From Faecalibacterium prausnitzii (GTDB taxonomy: Bacteria; Bacillota; Clostridia; Oscillospirales; Ruminococcaceae): DNA of 64,000 nucleotides. The stretch's first letter is position 1. The number at the start of each line of letters is the position of its first letter. A program made the translations under genes and the position numbers. Of the stretch, positions 41,753 through 50,734 are shown piece after piece. The stretch lies in contig NZ_CP065377.1 of the NCBI RefSeq assembly GCF_019967995.1, positions 2,046,001 through 2,110,000 of the forward strand. Reading direction: 5' to 3'. The notes below the pieces were generated by a model. The model searched no databases. It worked only from the letters and a program-made list of their open reading frames with translations, and had not been told where the DNA came from.

Positions 41753-43096
41753 TTACACATCCTTTGCACCGACCGAACCGGTGCCGCGCTCGCGGATGAC
41801 CAGCCGGATGGGCGTGTGCTCCAAGCCGAAGTTCTCGCGGATCTGGTTGATGAGGTAGCGCTGATAGCTGAAGTGGAACAGCTGCTTGGAGTTGACGAAG
41901 GCCACGAACGTCGGCGGACGGGTGGAGGCCTGGGTCAGATAGAAGATCTTCAGGCGGCGGCCCTTGTCGCTGGGCGGCTGCATCCGGGCGGTGGCGCGGG
42001 CCAACATCTCGTTCAACACGCCGGTGGGCACACGGGCACCGTTCTGGGCGTCCACATCGCGGATGAGCTGCATCAGCTTGTTGACGTTATAGCCCGTCTG
42101 TGCGGAGATGAAGATGATCGGAGCATAGCCCATGAAACTGAAGCACTCGGCATAGCCGCGGCGCTGGAGCTCCATGGTGTTGGTCTCCTTGCCCTCCACG
42201 GCGTCCCACTTGTTGACGACGATGATACAGGCCTTGCCCTGATCGTGGGCATAACCGGCTACCTTGCTGTCCTGCTCGGTGAAGCCGACGGTGGCGTCCA
42301 CGAGGATGAGAGCCACGCGGCTGCGCTCAACGGCTGCCAGCGCGCGCACGACCATATACCGTTCCAGTCCGTCGGTGATGTTGCTGCGCTTGCGCAGACC
42401 GGCGGTGTCGGTGAAGATGAACTTGCCGTAGGCGTTGTCCACAGGGGTGTCGATGGCGTCGCGGGTGGTGCCGGCCTCGTTGGCCACGATCATCCGGTTC
42501 TCGCCCAGGATGCGGTTGGTCAGGCTGGACTTGCCCACGTTGGGGCGGCCAATGATGGCGACCGGGATGCGGTCCTCCTCCACCACGGTCTCGCTGAAAT
42601 CCAGATGGGCGCAGACGGCATCCAGCAGGTCGCCGGTGCCGTGGCCGTGGACGGACGAGATGGGCATGACTTCCTCAAAGCCCAGGTTGTAGAACTCGTA
42701 CAGCTCCATGGGGGCCTCGCCGACATTGTCGCACTTGTTGACGGCCAGGATGACCGGCTTGTGGCTGCGGCGGAGCATGTGGGCCACGTCCTCGTCGGCA
42801 GCGGTCAGGCCGTTGCGGACATCCACCACCATGATGATGCAGTCGGCGGTGTCGATGGCGATCTGTGCCTGCTCCCGCATGTGGGCCAGGATGCCCTCGG
42901 TGGCCTTCGGCTCGATGCCGCCGGTGTCCACCAGCAGGAAATCGTGGCCGTTCCACTCGCAGTTGGCAAAGATGCGGTCGCGGGTGATGCCGGGGGTATC
43001 CTCGACGATGGCCAGACGCTGGCCGCACAGTTTATTGAACAGGGTGGATTTGCCCACGTTGGGGCGGCCCACGACTGCTACGATCGGTTTGCTCAT
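41753..43096 (-). CDS. der: ribosome biogenesis GTPase Der
   Basis: Essential double GTPase for 50S subunit assembly. The 447-residue protein has two G domains, each with GRPNVGKS: residues 9-16 and about 180-187. The second also has NKWD, the first NKCD. A KH-like C-terminal domain ends with HTPIRLVIRERG. AAAGGAGG precedes the ATG. It sits between the DUF512 radical SAM gene and plsY. Confidence 0.96.
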   Translation of the reverse strand: MSKPIVAVVGRPNVGKSTLFNKLCGQRLAIVEDTPGITRDRIFANCEWNGHDFLLVDTGGIEPKATEGILAHMREQAQIAIDTADCIIMVVDVRNGLTAADEDVAHMLRRSHKPVILAVNKCDNVGEAPMELYEFYNLGFEEVMPISSVHGHGTGDLLDAVCAHLDFSETVVEEDRIPVAIIGRPNVGKSSLTNRILGENRMIVANEAGTTRDAIDTPVDNAYGKFIFTDTAGLRKRSNITDGLERYMVVRALAAVERSRVALILVDATVGFTEQDSKVAGYAHDQGKACIIVVNKWDAVEGKETNTMELQRRGYAECFSFMGYAPIIFISAQTGYNVNKLMQLIRDVDAQNGARVPTGVLNEMLARATARMQPPSDKGRRLKIFYLTQASTRPPTFVAFVNSKQLFHFSYQRYLINQIRENFGLEHTPIRLVIRERGTGSVGAKDV

Positions 43097-43135
43097 GGGG
43101 GTTCCTCCTTTCAGAGTAGTCTCTTATCTCTTATC

Positions 43136-44464
43136 TCAATGTCTTCTTCTCGAAATATGCAGGCCGCTGCGGAGCAGGGCGCGGGCTTCGTCGCCGCCGC
43201 TGACGGGCAGCACCTCTACCTTGACGCCCAGCCGCTCGCCCAGCTGCGCAATGGTCACATCGTCCAGGAAGGTATCCTTCTCTTCCCGCAGCATGACGGC
43301 CGGGATGCCCAGCGTCCCGCTCTTCAGGCGGCCCTCGCACTGGGCGATGATGTCGGTGGCCGTCACAAGACCGGCCACGCCGACATTGCCGCCAAAGAAC
43401 TTATTCTGGATGGTGTGGACCGTGACCTCGATCATCGGGTACTGGCGGTGAAGCTCGTCCATCATCTCACAGATGAGGGGGGATGCCATGGTGCCCGTGA
43501 CCACATCCAGCTGCTTGGTGCCGTAGATGCGGTGAGGCTTTTCCAGCTCGGCCAGAAACTCTTCGCGGAACAGGCTCATCATGCCCACGCCGTTTTCCAG
43601 CTGGTCGTAGTCCTCATAGAACTCCGGCGGCGGGATGGGCCGCCCTGCCTTGAGATACCACTCGTCGCTGGGGTAGATGATCCGCTTGCCGTGGCGACGC
43701 TTGCACTCATCGCCGAACGCTTCCAGAATGTCGATGACAGCAGCACTCGTCTCGGCGTCGTAGGGCACCTGCGGGTAGAGGTTCTTGCGGTAGTCCGTCA
43801 CGCCGCAGGGCACGGCGGCTATGCTCTGCACCATAGGGGTCAGTTCCAACAAGTCGGTCAGAGTGCGGCGCAGCTCATCGCCGTCGTTGATGCCCCGGCA
43901 GAGCACCAGCTGGCAGTTGATGGCGATGCCGCCCTGCACCAGGCGGGGCAGGTATTGAAGCACCTCGCCGCCGCGCCGGTTGGCCAGCATCCGGACGCGG
44001 AGCTGGGGGTTGGTGGTGTGGACCGAAATGTTGATCGGCGAGATGTGCATCTTGATGATGCGGTCGATCTCATGGTCCTGCATGTTCGTCATGGTGATAT
44101 AGTTGCCGAACAGAAAGGACAGGCGCTCGTCGTCGTCCTTGAAGTAAAGGCTCTCGCGCATACCGGGGGGCATCTGGTCGATGAAGCAGAACATGCAGTG
44201 GTTGGAGCAGGTGTGCTTCTCGTCGCCGAGGTAGGTGTGGAAATCGCAGCCAAAGGGGCCGCGCTCCTCCCGGCTGACATCCCATTCCCGGATGCCGTCC
44301 GCCACCTTTGCCTTCAGGTGAAAGCTCCTGCTGTCGGTATAAAAATCGTAGTCCAGCGTATCGTTCAGTTCATTGTCGTCCACGCTCAGCAGCTCGTCGC
44401 CGGGCTGCAGGCCCAGCGCCTGGGCCTCGCTCCCCTCTTCAACGCGCTCGATCTTGATCGCCAC
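43136..44464 (-). CDS. DUF512 family radical SAM/PDZ protein
   Basis: A 442-residue protein with an N-terminal PDZ-like domain (GSEAQALGLQPGDELLSVD). A divergent radical SAM domain follows, with cluster ligands C86-x3-C90-x2-C93 (CSNHCMFC), and then the DUF512 domain (VVTGTMASPLI, FFGGNVGVAGLVT). The reaction is not known. The GTG start has AGGTG 7 nt before it. In Clostridia this gene regularly precedes der, and here it lies 39 bp upstream of it, which suggests a link to ribosome or tRNA metabolism. Confidence 0.88.
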   Translation of the reverse strand: MAIKIERVEEGSEAQALGLQPGDELLSVDDNELNDTLDYDFYTDSRSFHLKAKVADGIREWDVSREERGPFGCDFHTYLGDEKHTCSNHCMFCFIDQMPPGMRESLYFKDDDERLSFLFGNYITMTNMQDHEIDRIIKMHISPINISVHTTNPQLRVRMLANRRGGEVLQYLPRLVQGGIAINCQLVLCRGINDGDELRRTLTDLLELTPMVQSIAAVPCGVTDYRKNLYPQVPYDAETSAAVIDILEAFGDECKRRHGKRIIYPSDEWYLKAGRPIPPPEFYEDYDQLENGVGMMSLFREEFLAELEKPHRIYGTKQLDVVTGTMASPLICEMMDELHRQYPMIEVTVHTIQNKFFGGNVGVAGLVTATDIIAQCEGRLKSGTLGIPAVMLREEKDTFLDDVTIAQLGERLGVKVEVLPVSGGDEARALLRSGLHISRRRH

Positions 44465-44560
44465 TCTGCTTCACCTGCCGTTTCTGCTTCCGGCCAAACG
44501 ACCGAATCACAAATTTTCCGTACGTTCGTCTCAATTCAGTTCCATCAGACTTCATCCGAC

Positions 44561-44611
44561 TGCCAATGGCTCCCACTTTGGGGGAGCTGGCGCGAAGCGC
44601 CTGAGAGGGTT
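44561..44611. repeat. MITE-like repeat, copy 10 (right half only)
   Basis: Only the right arm is present: TGCCAATGGCTCCCACTTTGG followed by GGGGAGCTGGCGCGAAGCGCCTGAGAGGG, here split for length. It is almost identical to the right ends of copies 5 and 11. It lies between rpmF and the DUF512 gene. Confidence 0.75.
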
Positions 44612-44619
44612 GGACAAAA

Positions 44620-44652
44620 GAAGAAGGGGAAGGCATTGCGCCATCCCCTTCT
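44620..44652 (-). terminator. rpmF terminator
   Basis: Minus-strand stem GAAGGGG/CCCCTTC with a 15-nt loop, then TTCTTTTG. Confidence 0.75.
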
Positions 44653-44688
44653 CAACATAACACCAATGTGCCACCAATTTTGCGCAAA

Positions 44689-44868
44689 TTAGGCCTTCTT
44701 GATGACTTCCTCGCCCTTGTAGTAACCGCAGTTGCCACATGCCTGGTGGGGGAGCTTCAGAGAGCCACAGTTGCTGCACTTGACCAGTGCAGGGGCCTCC
44801 AGCTTCCAAACATTGCTGCGACGCTTGTCGCGGCGGGCCTTGGAAAGATGTCTCTTAGGTACTGCCAT
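44689..44868 (-). CDS. rpmF: 50S ribosomal protein L32
   Basis: A 59-residue ribosomal protein with the conserved MAVPKRHLSKARRDKRRS start and a zinc ribbon made by two CxxC pairs (CSNCG and CGNCG). An AGGAGG-type site precedes the ATG. It follows the DUF177 gene by 26 bp, the classic arrangement in bacteria, and is closed by a terminator. Confidence 0.97.
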   Translation of the reverse strand: MAVPKRHLSKARRDKRRSNVWKLEAPALVKCSNCGSLKLPHQACGNCGYYKGEEVIKKA

Positions 44869-44894
44869 ATTTTTGCACCTCCTTGATGGGTTTC

Positions 44895-45395
44895 TCAGTT
44901 CAGCAGTGATTTGAGGATCGCGAGCCTTGCGTCAGCGGGAGCAGTCTCCTCTTCCTCTGGCGGGCAGACACACTCTGCCTTCTTCTTGCCGCAGCGAGGG
45001 CATAACCCCGCGCAGTCCGGGCTGCACAGCAGCACCGTCGGGATCTGGAACAGGAACTCCTGGGCCAGCCATTCGTCCACATCCAGATGGCCTTTTTCGT
45101 CCAGCGGAAGATCGAAATCCGGGTCGTCCAGATCTCGCTCCTTTGCCGTCCACTCCGCTTCGACCGCCTCTTCCCGTTCGACCGGGTCCAGGCAGCGGGC
45201 GCACTCTCCGTGCACCAATGCTTTTGCCCGCAGTGTCATCCGGACTTCGTCGCCGTCCGTTTCTGCATCAAAGCAGGCGGTCACAGGCTGTTCGATCCTT
45301 GCGCCGGCAAAATCCCTGGCAGACAAATCACAGGGAAACTCTGCATGGTAGGGCTTCGTGCCGGTCGCGATAAACTTTCTCAGGTCAAATTGCAT
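44895..45395 (-). CDS. DUF177 (YceD) family protein
   Basis: A 166-residue protein of the YceD/DUF177 family, linked to 23S rRNA processing or large-subunit assembly. It has the family's CARCLDPVE motif near residue 70 and WLAQEFLFQIPTVLLC near 120. Also present is a Cys-rich C-terminus (CSPDCAGLCPRCGKKKAECVC, cited in part) that may bind zinc. The ATG at 45395 has GAGG 6 nt before it. It shares a strong promoter with rpmF. Confidence 0.88.
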   Translation of the reverse strand: MQFDLRKFIATGTKPYHAEFPCDLSARDFAGARIEQPVTACFDAETDGDEVRMTLRAKALVHGECARCLDPVEREEAVEAEWTAKERDLDDPDFDLPLDEKGHLDVDEWLAQEFLFQIPTVLLCSPDCAGLCPRCGKKKAECVCPPEEEETAPADARLAILKSLLN

Positions 45396-45423
45396 AGTAC
45401 ACCTCATAAAAGGCTGCTTTGTT

Positions 45424-45452
45424 AGTATAGCGCCAAAGCGTTCCTTTGTCAA
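45424..45452 (-). promoter_or_regulatory. promoter of DUF177-rpmF
   Basis: Minus strand TTGACA (45447-45452), 17 bp, TATACT (45424-45429), 28 bp upstream of the DUF177 start codon. Confidence 0.85.
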
Positions 45453-45454
45453 CA

Positions 45455-45504
45455 CCAAAACAGGCAGAAAACCGAAAAAATTTCAAATTTTCCGGTTTCC
45501 TGCC
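45455..45504 (-). terminator. terminator of the P-loop protein gene
   Basis: Minus-strand stem GGCAGGAAACCG/CGGTTTTCTGCC, then TGTTTTGG. It lies between the P-loop gene and the DUF177 promoter. Confidence 0.7.
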
Positions 45505-45530
45505 CGCTTGGATGGTTTCCGTTCAGAAAA

Positions 45531-45935
45531 TCACAGGTACTTCTTGACGTTGTGGGGCAGCTCGGCCTCGTCTGCGCTGACGGTGACGACGACGCGGACG
45601 GAATCACCGGCGATGGCAGCGATCTCGTCCAGCACCACGCCCAGGCGGTTGATGTCGTGGTTCAGCACCTTCAGGATGCCGTCGATGTACAGATCAGTGA
45701 TGTCGTAGTTGCTTGCCATCAGGCCTGCGATAAAACCATACAGCATCTCGCCGCCGGAGATCTTGTACTCGTCCAGATCGATCAGGCGAGCAGCAGGAGC
45801 GATGTCATAGGTGAGCTTCATGCCCTTTTCGACAACGACGACGTTGCCCTTGGAGGTCTTGACCGAATCATTGATCATGTCGATCATTGCTTTGGTCTTA
45901 CCGGAGCCCTTTGCACCAACAATCAGTTTAATCAT
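45531..45935 (-). CDS. small P-loop nucleotide-binding protein, function unknown
   Basis: A 134-residue protein that starts MIKLIVGAKGSGKTKAM, a clean Walker A motif at residues 7-14. The DDRLGVVLDEI-like stretch (INRLGVVLDEIAAIAG) may hold a Walker B acidic residue. There is no other domain, so it is much shorter than most ATPases and may work as part of a complex. AGGAGG lies 8 nt before the ATG at 45935. It follows pgi by 57 bp and shares its direction. I know of no function. Confidence 0.78.
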   Translation of the reverse strand: MIKLIVGAKGSGKTKAMIDMINDSVKTSKGNVVVVEKGMKLTYDIAPAARLIDLDEYKISGGEMLYGFIAGLMASNYDITDLYIDGILKVLNHDINRLGVVLDEIAAIAGDSVRVVVTVSADEAELPHNVKKYL

Positions 45936-45992
45936 AGTTCTGTCCTCCTGTATTTTCCACGCCTTGCGGCGGGAGATCATTTATTTTCCAGC

Positions 45993-47324
45993 TTACTTCA
46001 GCTTTGCTTCCAGCTCGGCGGTCAGGTTCTCGTAACCCGGCTTGCCCAGCAGTGCGAACATGTTCTTCTTGTAGCTCTCAACACCCGGCTGGTTGAAGGG
46101 GTTGACGCTCAGCAGGTAGCCGCTGCAGGCGCAGGCACGCCAGAAGAAGTAGATCAGATACCCCACATTATAAGCAGTCAGGTCGTCCACCTCGATCACG
46201 ACCTCCGGCACACCGCCGTCGGTGTGGGCCAGGATGGTGCCTTCCATCGCCTTGCGGTTGACCACGCTCATGTTCTGGTCAGCCAGGAAGTTCAGGCCGT
46301 CGAAGTTGCCCTCCAGCTTCTCGATGAAGAGATCCTGTGCAGGCTTTTTGACATCGACGATGGTCTCAAACATGAGGCGGGCACCCTCCTGGATGAACTG
46401 ACCCATGGAGTGCAGGTCGGTGGAGAAGATGCAGCTTGCGGGGAACAGACCCTTGTTGTCCTTGCCTTCGCTCTCGCCGAACAGCTGCTTGTACCACTCG
46501 TTCATCAGGGTAAAGTTCGGCTCATAGCACTCCAGGATCTCCACAGCCTTGCCCTTGCGGTACAGGATGTTGCGGATGGCGGCGTACTTATAAGCGTCGT
46601 TGTCCTCGCTCAGGACGGAGAAGCGCTCCATGGCGCCGGCAGCGCCCTTCATCAGTTCGTCGATGTCGATCCCGGCAGCGGCGATGGGCAGCAGGCCCAC
46701 AGCGGAAAGGACGGAGTAGCGGCCGCCGACGTCGTCGGGAACGACGAAGGTGGGCCAGCCCTGTGCGTCCGCCAGCTGCTTCAGGGTGCCCTTGGCGCGG
46801 TCGGTGGTGGCATAGATGCGCTTGTTGGCCTCTTCCACGCCCATCTCATCTTCCAGCAGCTTGCGCAGCACACGGAAGGCCAGGCTGGTCTCGGTGGTGG
46901 TGCCGGACTTGGAGATGACGTTAATGGAGAACTTCTTCCCCTTGCACAGAGCGATGATATCGTTCAGGTAGGTGGGGCTGATGCTGTTGCCGCAGAAGTA
47001 GATCTTCAGGCCGTTCTCGATCTCGTTGTGGTACAGGCCCTTGACGGCCTCGATCACAGCGCGGGCACCCAGATAGCTGCCGCCGATGCCGGCCACGACC
47101 AGCACTTCGGAGTCCTCACGGATCTTCTGCGCTGCTTCCTTGATGCGGGCGAACTCTTCCTTGTCGTAATCGCGGGGCAGATACATCCAGCCCAGGAAGT
47201 CATTGCCGGGGCCATTCTTGGCTTCCAGCTGCCGGTGTGCGGCCTCCACCTGGGGATAGATGGCCTTATATTCCTCTTCGTTGATAAAACCGGAGAGGTG
47301 CTTTGTATTCAGAACGACACTCAT
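45993..47324 (-). CDS. pgi: glucose-6-phosphate isomerase
   Basis: Interconverts glucose-6-phosphate and fructose-6-phosphate in glycolysis. The 443-residue protein is the short Bacillus-type PGI. Motifs are [46 protein letters not shown] and the C-terminal [12 protein letters not shown]. The ATG at 47324 follows GGAGG by 10 nt. It has its own promoter. Confidence 0.96.
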   Translation of the reverse strand: MSVVLNTKHLSGFINEEEYKAIYPQVEAAHRQLEAKNGPGNDFLGWMYLPRDYDKEEFARIKEAAQKIREDSEVLVVAGIGGSYLGARAVIEAVKGLYHNEIENGLKIYFCGNSISPTYLNDIIALCKGKKFSINVISKSGTTTETSLAFRVLRKLLEDEMGVEEANKRIYATTDRAKGTLKQLADAQGWPTFVVPDDVGGRYSVLSAVGLLPIAAAGIDIDELMKGAAGAMERFSVLSEDNDAYKYAAIRNILYRKGKAVEILECYEPNFTLMNEWYKQLFGESEGKDNKGLFPASCIFSTDLHSMGQFIQEGARLMFETIVDVKKPAQDLFIEKLEGNFDGLNFLADQNMSVVNRKAMEGTILAHTDGGVPEVVIEVDDLTAYNVGYLIYFFWRACACSGYLLSVNPFNQPGVESYKKNMFALLGKPGYENLTAELEAKLK

Positions 47325-47386
47325 TCTCTCAGAACCTCCAAACATTTTGCCGGGCACGTTGCCCTGCGAGGGTTTATCTTGGTATA

Positions 47387-47415
47387 AGTGTACCGTTCCA
47401 ACGCCGCAAAGTCAA
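47387..47415 (-). promoter_or_regulatory. pgi promoter
   Basis: Minus strand TTGACT (47410-47415), 17 bp, TACACT (47387-47392), about 60 bp before the start codon. Confidence 0.7.
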
Positions 47416-47547
47416 GGCCAAAATCCCAGGATTTCATACAATTTTAATAGTGTTCTTTTGGTCGTCCCGACATCTTTTGTTCAGCCCCGCCAAAGCCGAT
47501 TTGCCGAAGCGAACCGCTTTTGGGCGCTGTTGTGTTTCTTTTGCGCT

Positions 47548-48786
47548 TCACGCGCCCAGCAGGCTCTGCCACAGCAGCTCCATTGCGCCGCCAAAGGTCA
47601 GCCGCGGCGCATCCGCAGCAGACTTCACCTCGGCCTCGGCCAGCAGTGTTTCGCCCGCATAAACTGCGGCCGTGCCCACCGTCTGCCCCCGCTCCACGGG
47701 CGCTTCCAGTGTTTCGGGCAGGGTCAGCTCGGTGCGCAGGTCGGCCCCGGCCCCCTTTTCCAGCAGCACGGTCTGGGGCAGGGCGCTGTAATCCAGCGGC
47801 ACCGTCTGTTCCGTGCTTCCCTTTACGGTCAGCTCCAGCGGGCGGTCCGGCAGCTGCGGCACCGGAACGGCCGCATAGGCTGCGAACCCATAGTCCAGCA
47901 GGGCCGTCGCGGCCTGGAACCGCTCGGCGCTGGACGGCGCACCCAGGATGACCGCGATGAGGGTCAGCCCATCCCGCGTGGCGCTGGCCGAGATGCAGAC
48001 CCCTGCCCCACCGGTGGTGCCGGTCTTGAGCCCTGTGATGCCGCTGTATCGCTTGAGCAGCTTGTTCGTGTTCACAAGCTGGGTCTGGCCGTTGCGCAGG
48101 CTGTCGGTCCAGATCCCCGTATAATGCAGGATCTCCGGGCAGGTGTTCAGGATGTAGCAGCTCAGCGCCGCCACATCCCGCGCGGTGGAAAGATGCCCCT
48201 CGGCGTCCAGCCCGCAGGCGTTCCGGAACGAGGTATTTTGCAGCCCCAGTTCGGCGGCGCGGGCGTTCATCTGTTCCACAAAGACCGGTTCGCTCCCGCC
48301 CACCAGTTCCGCCACGGCCACCGCAGCGTCGTTGGCAGAGGAAACGCAGATGGCCCGCAGCATCTCATCCAGCGTGAACTGCTCCCCCGGTTCGAGCCAG
48401 ATCTGGCTCCCGCCCATGTGGTAGGCATGTTCGCTGACCGGCACCGGCGTGTCCAGCGTGAGTTTTCCACCGTGGACGGCTTCAAAGGTGAGAAGCAGAG
48501 TCATCAGCTTGGTGATGGACGCGATGGGCACCCGCTCGTCGGCGTTCTTCTCATAGAGCACCCGGCCGCTCGCCGGTTCGATGAGGACGGCAGCGCGGCA
48601 GGGCAGCGACAGGCTGTCTGCCGGGGCGGCGGTCTGTGCAGCCGGGGCATCCGCCGCAGCGGCCTGTGCCGGGGCTTCCGTTTTCACCGCCCGCAATCCC
48701 GCGCCCTGCGCCGACCCGAACGCCAGCGCAAACAGCCAGAAACAGAGCACCCCCGCACAGAGCAGGGCCAGATTTTTCCGTTCCAT
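47548..48786 (-). CDS. D-alanyl-D-alanine carboxypeptidase (DacF-type)
   Basis: A low-molecular-weight penicillin-binding protein that removes the terminal D-Ala of peptidoglycan stem peptides. The 412-residue protein has a signal peptide or anchor (NLALLCAGVLCFWLFALAFG), then an Ala/Pro-rich linker. The catalytic S90-x2-K93, S150-x-N152 and K254-T-G256 motifs are intact. A C-terminal PBP5-type beta domain follows from about residue 300. GGAGG lies 8 nt before the ATG at 48786. It is transcribed alone. Confidence 0.92.
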   Translation of the reverse strand: MERKNLALLCAGVLCFWLFALAFGSAQGAGLRAVKTEAPAQAAAADAPAAQTAAPADSLSLPCRAAVLIEPASGRVLYEKNADERVPIASITKLMTLLLTFEAVHGGKLTLDTPVPVSEHAYHMGGSQIWLEPGEQFTLDEMLRAICVSSANDAAVAVAELVGGSEPVFVEQMNARAAELGLQNTSFRNACGLDAEGHLSTARDVAALSCYILNTCPEILHYTGIWTDSLRNGQTQLVNTNKLLKRYSGITGLKTGTTGGAGVCISASATRDGLTLIAVILGAPSSAERFQAATALLDYGFAAYAAVPVPQLPDRPLELTVKGSTEQTVPLDYSALPQTVLLEKGAGADLRTELTLPETLEAPVERGQTVGTAAVYAGETLLAEAEVKSAADAPRLTFGGAMELLWQSLLGA

Positions 48787-49206
48787 TCCTCGTACCTCCC
48801 CGCAGTAAACTCTCTGGTTGCATTCTATGCAAAAAATTCGGGTGGGATGCCCTTTTCTCACGGGGAAAAATCTGCTATAATTAGATGGTTTCTGTTATTT
48901 GCAAATGAACTCGCCCTCTCAGTCAAAGCCTGTCGGCTTTGACAGCTCTCCCGAAGGGAGATCCATTGGCAGGCCGGTTTTGAAACTGCTGAACGAACAG
49001 GGCTTTTATTGGATCGAACATGTCCGGGCTCCGCGACAGAGGCCAGCATCTGCTGGCAATGAGGACAGGGCCCACTGCGTTCTGACAAATCAGGCCCATG
49101 CGAACAGCACAGGTTTCCCGGTGTGCCAAAGGCTCCCACTTTGGGGGAGCTGGCGAGCGAAGCGAGACTGAGAGGGTTTTGTTCCCCATAGAAAGGATAT
49201 CCCCTC
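48787..49206. other. 420-bp intergenic region holding one long repeat
   Basis: The gap between the divergent D,D-carboxypeptidase and mtaB genes. Nearly two thirds of it is the long MITE-like copy 11. The remaining 125 bp next to the carboxypeptidase holds no clear promoter; a TTGCAT/TTTACT pair would start transcription inside the ribosome binding site and is not accepted. Confidence 0.5.
48912..49177. repeat. MITE-like repeat, copy 11 (long form, best preserved)
   Basis: About 266 bp with inverted ends GCCCTCTCAGTC and GACTGAGAGGGT. Left stem AGCTCTCCC-gaa-GGGAGA, right stem GGCTCCCAC-ttt-GGGGGAGC. The centre contains CATTGGCAGGCCGGTTTTG and GGGCTCCGCGACAGAGGCC, shared with copies 4 and 7. 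It carries no reading frame for a transposase, so any movement would need help in trans. Confidence 0.85.
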
Positions 49207-50502
49207 ATGCGAGTTTGTTTTTATACCCTTGGCTGCAAGGTCAACCTGAACGAGACCGGGGCCCTGGAACAGATGTTCCGGGGGGCCGGCTTCACCATCG
49301 TGCCGGAAGGCGAAGAGGCCGACGTCTTTGTGGTCAACAGCTGCACCGTGACCAACTTCGGCGACCAGAAGAGCCGCAAGTGGCTCCGCCGGGCCAAGCG
49401 CGAGAACCCCGGCGCCGTGACGGTGCTTACCGGCTGCTACCCCCAGGCCTTCCCCGAAGAGGCCGCGAATTTTCTGGAAGCAGACCTCGTCTGCGGCAAC
49501 GGCGACCGCAAGGCCATCCTCGACAATGTGCTCAAGCTGCTGGACGGCCACGAGCGGATCGTCGCCGTCACCCCCCACAAGCGCGGCGAGCGGTTCGAGG
49601 AGCTGCCCGTGGAGCGGTTCGAGACGCACACGCGCGCGTTCATTAAAGTAGAGGACGGCTGCAACCGCCAGTGCGCCTACTGCGTCATCCCCCGCGCCCG
49701 CGGCCCGGTGCGCAGCCGCGCCGAGGCCAGCATCCTGAACGAGCTGCGCCAGCTGGCCGCTTCCGGCTACCGGGAGGTCGTGCTCAGTGCCATCTCCCTG
49801 CCCAGCTACGGCCTCGACACCGGCACCAACCTTGTGGAACTGGTGGAAAAGTGCGCCCAGGTCGAGGGCATCGAGCGCATCCGCCTGGGCAGCCTGGACC
49901 CCGACATGCTCACGCCGGAGTTCATCGCCCGGCTTGCCGCAGTGGACAAGCTCTGCCCCCAGTTCCACCTGAGCCTGCAGAGCGGCTGCACGGCCACCCT
50001 GCGCCGGATGCGCCGCGTCTACACCGCCGAGCAGTACGCCCAGGTCGTGGCCGACATCCGCGCCGCCTACGGCGACCGGCCCGTCAGCTTCACCACCGAC
50101 TGCATCTGCGGCTTCCCCGGCGAGACGGTGGAAGACTTTGAGGAGAGCTGCGCCTTCCTGAAGCAGATCGGTTTCCTCAAGGTGCATGTCTTCCCCTACT
50201 CCCGCCGCAGCGGCACCCCCGCCTACGATTTCCCCGATCAGGTCCACGAGCGGGAAAAGCAGGAGCGCAGCCGCACCATGAACGCCCTTGCCGAAGAACT
50301 CCGCCGGGACGTGCTCACGACGTATGAGGGCATGGAGGACGAGGTGCTGCTCGAAACGGCCCTCAGCGAGACGCTCTTCACCGGCTACACCCGGCTGTAT
50401 GTGCCGGTGGTGGTCTCGGCCCCCGGCCACAAAAGCGGCGAGATCGTCCGCGTCCGGCTGGGCAACTACGACGGCGAGCGGGTGCGGGCAGTACTTTGCT
50501 GA
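49207..50502 (+). CDS. mtaB: tRNA-t6A37 methylthiotransferase
   Basis: Adds a methylthio group to t6A37, giving ms2t6A in tRNA. The 431-residue protein has an N-terminal UPF0004 domain with cluster ligands C10, C46 and C77. The radical SAM domain has C152-x3-C156-x2-C159 (CNRQCAYC), and a C-terminal TRAM domain follows. The FYTLGCKVN start distinguishes MtaB from MiaB and RimO. The same tRNA position is first modified by TsaD, whose gene is 9 kb away in this window. Confidence 0.93.
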   Translation: MRVCFYTLGCKVNLNETGALEQMFRGAGFTIVPEGEEADVFVVNSCTVTNFGDQKSRKWLRRAKRENPGAVTVLTGCYPQAFPEEAANFLEADLVCGNGDRKAILDNVLKLLDGHERIVAVTPHKRGERFEELPVERFETHTRAFIKVEDGCNRQCAYCVIPRARGPVRSRAEASILNELRQLAASGYREVVLSAISLPSYGLDTGTNLVELVEKCAQVEGIERIRLGSLDPDMLTPEFIARLAAVDKLCPQFHLSLQSGCTATLRRMRRVYTAEQYAQVVADIRAAYGDRPVSFTTDCICGFPGETVEDFEESCAFLKQIGFLKVHVFPYSRRSGTPAYDFPDQVHEREKQERSRTMNALAEELRRDVLTTYEGMEDEVLLETALSETLFTGYTRLYVPVVVSAPGHKSGEIVRVRLGNYDGERVRAVLC

Positions 50503-50569
50503 ATCTCACCGTTGAAGATCCTTCACCTTTGCCATTTGAGAATTCTTTAACATATTTTGGCGTTTGCTC

Positions 50570-50598
50570 TTTTCAGGCAGACGTCTTTGTGTTAAAAT
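50570..50598 (+). promoter_or_regulatory. hydrogenase promoter
   Basis: TTTTCA (50570-50575), 17 bp, TAAAAT (50593-50598). A roughly 130-nt leader follows before the start codon. Confidence 0.55.
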
Positions 50599-50609
50599 GA
50601 GGATGGAAT

Positions 50610-50726
50610 CCTGGGGCCGGTGCGCCGATTGCAGCGGCGCAGTACCAGCAGGCCCGCAGGAAAGAAAGCCGCAGGGTGCGTTGCAAAGCCGCGCCGCTGC
50701 GGGATGTTTTGTATCTGTACAAGGAG
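50610..50726 (+). promoter_or_regulatory. structured mRNA leader of the hydrogenase gene
   Basis: Two large stems share the same bases. Stem A pairs CCTGGGGCC (50610-50618) with GGCCCGCAGG (50651-50660) and encloses GCGCCG/CGGCGC. Stem B pairs CCCGCAG (50653-50659) with CTGCGGG (50697-50703). Only one can form at a time. A small TTGTA/TACAA hairpin (50709-50722) touches the ribosome binding site AGGAG. The arrangement looks like a translational switch, but it matches no riboswitch class I know. Confidence 0.4.
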
Positions 50727-50734
50727 AGTTTGGA

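Noticed and set aside
48804..48832. TTGCAT-17-TTTACT promoter before the D,D-carboxypeptidase
   Set aside because: Transcription would begin within the ribosome binding site, so it is unlikely to be the real promoter.
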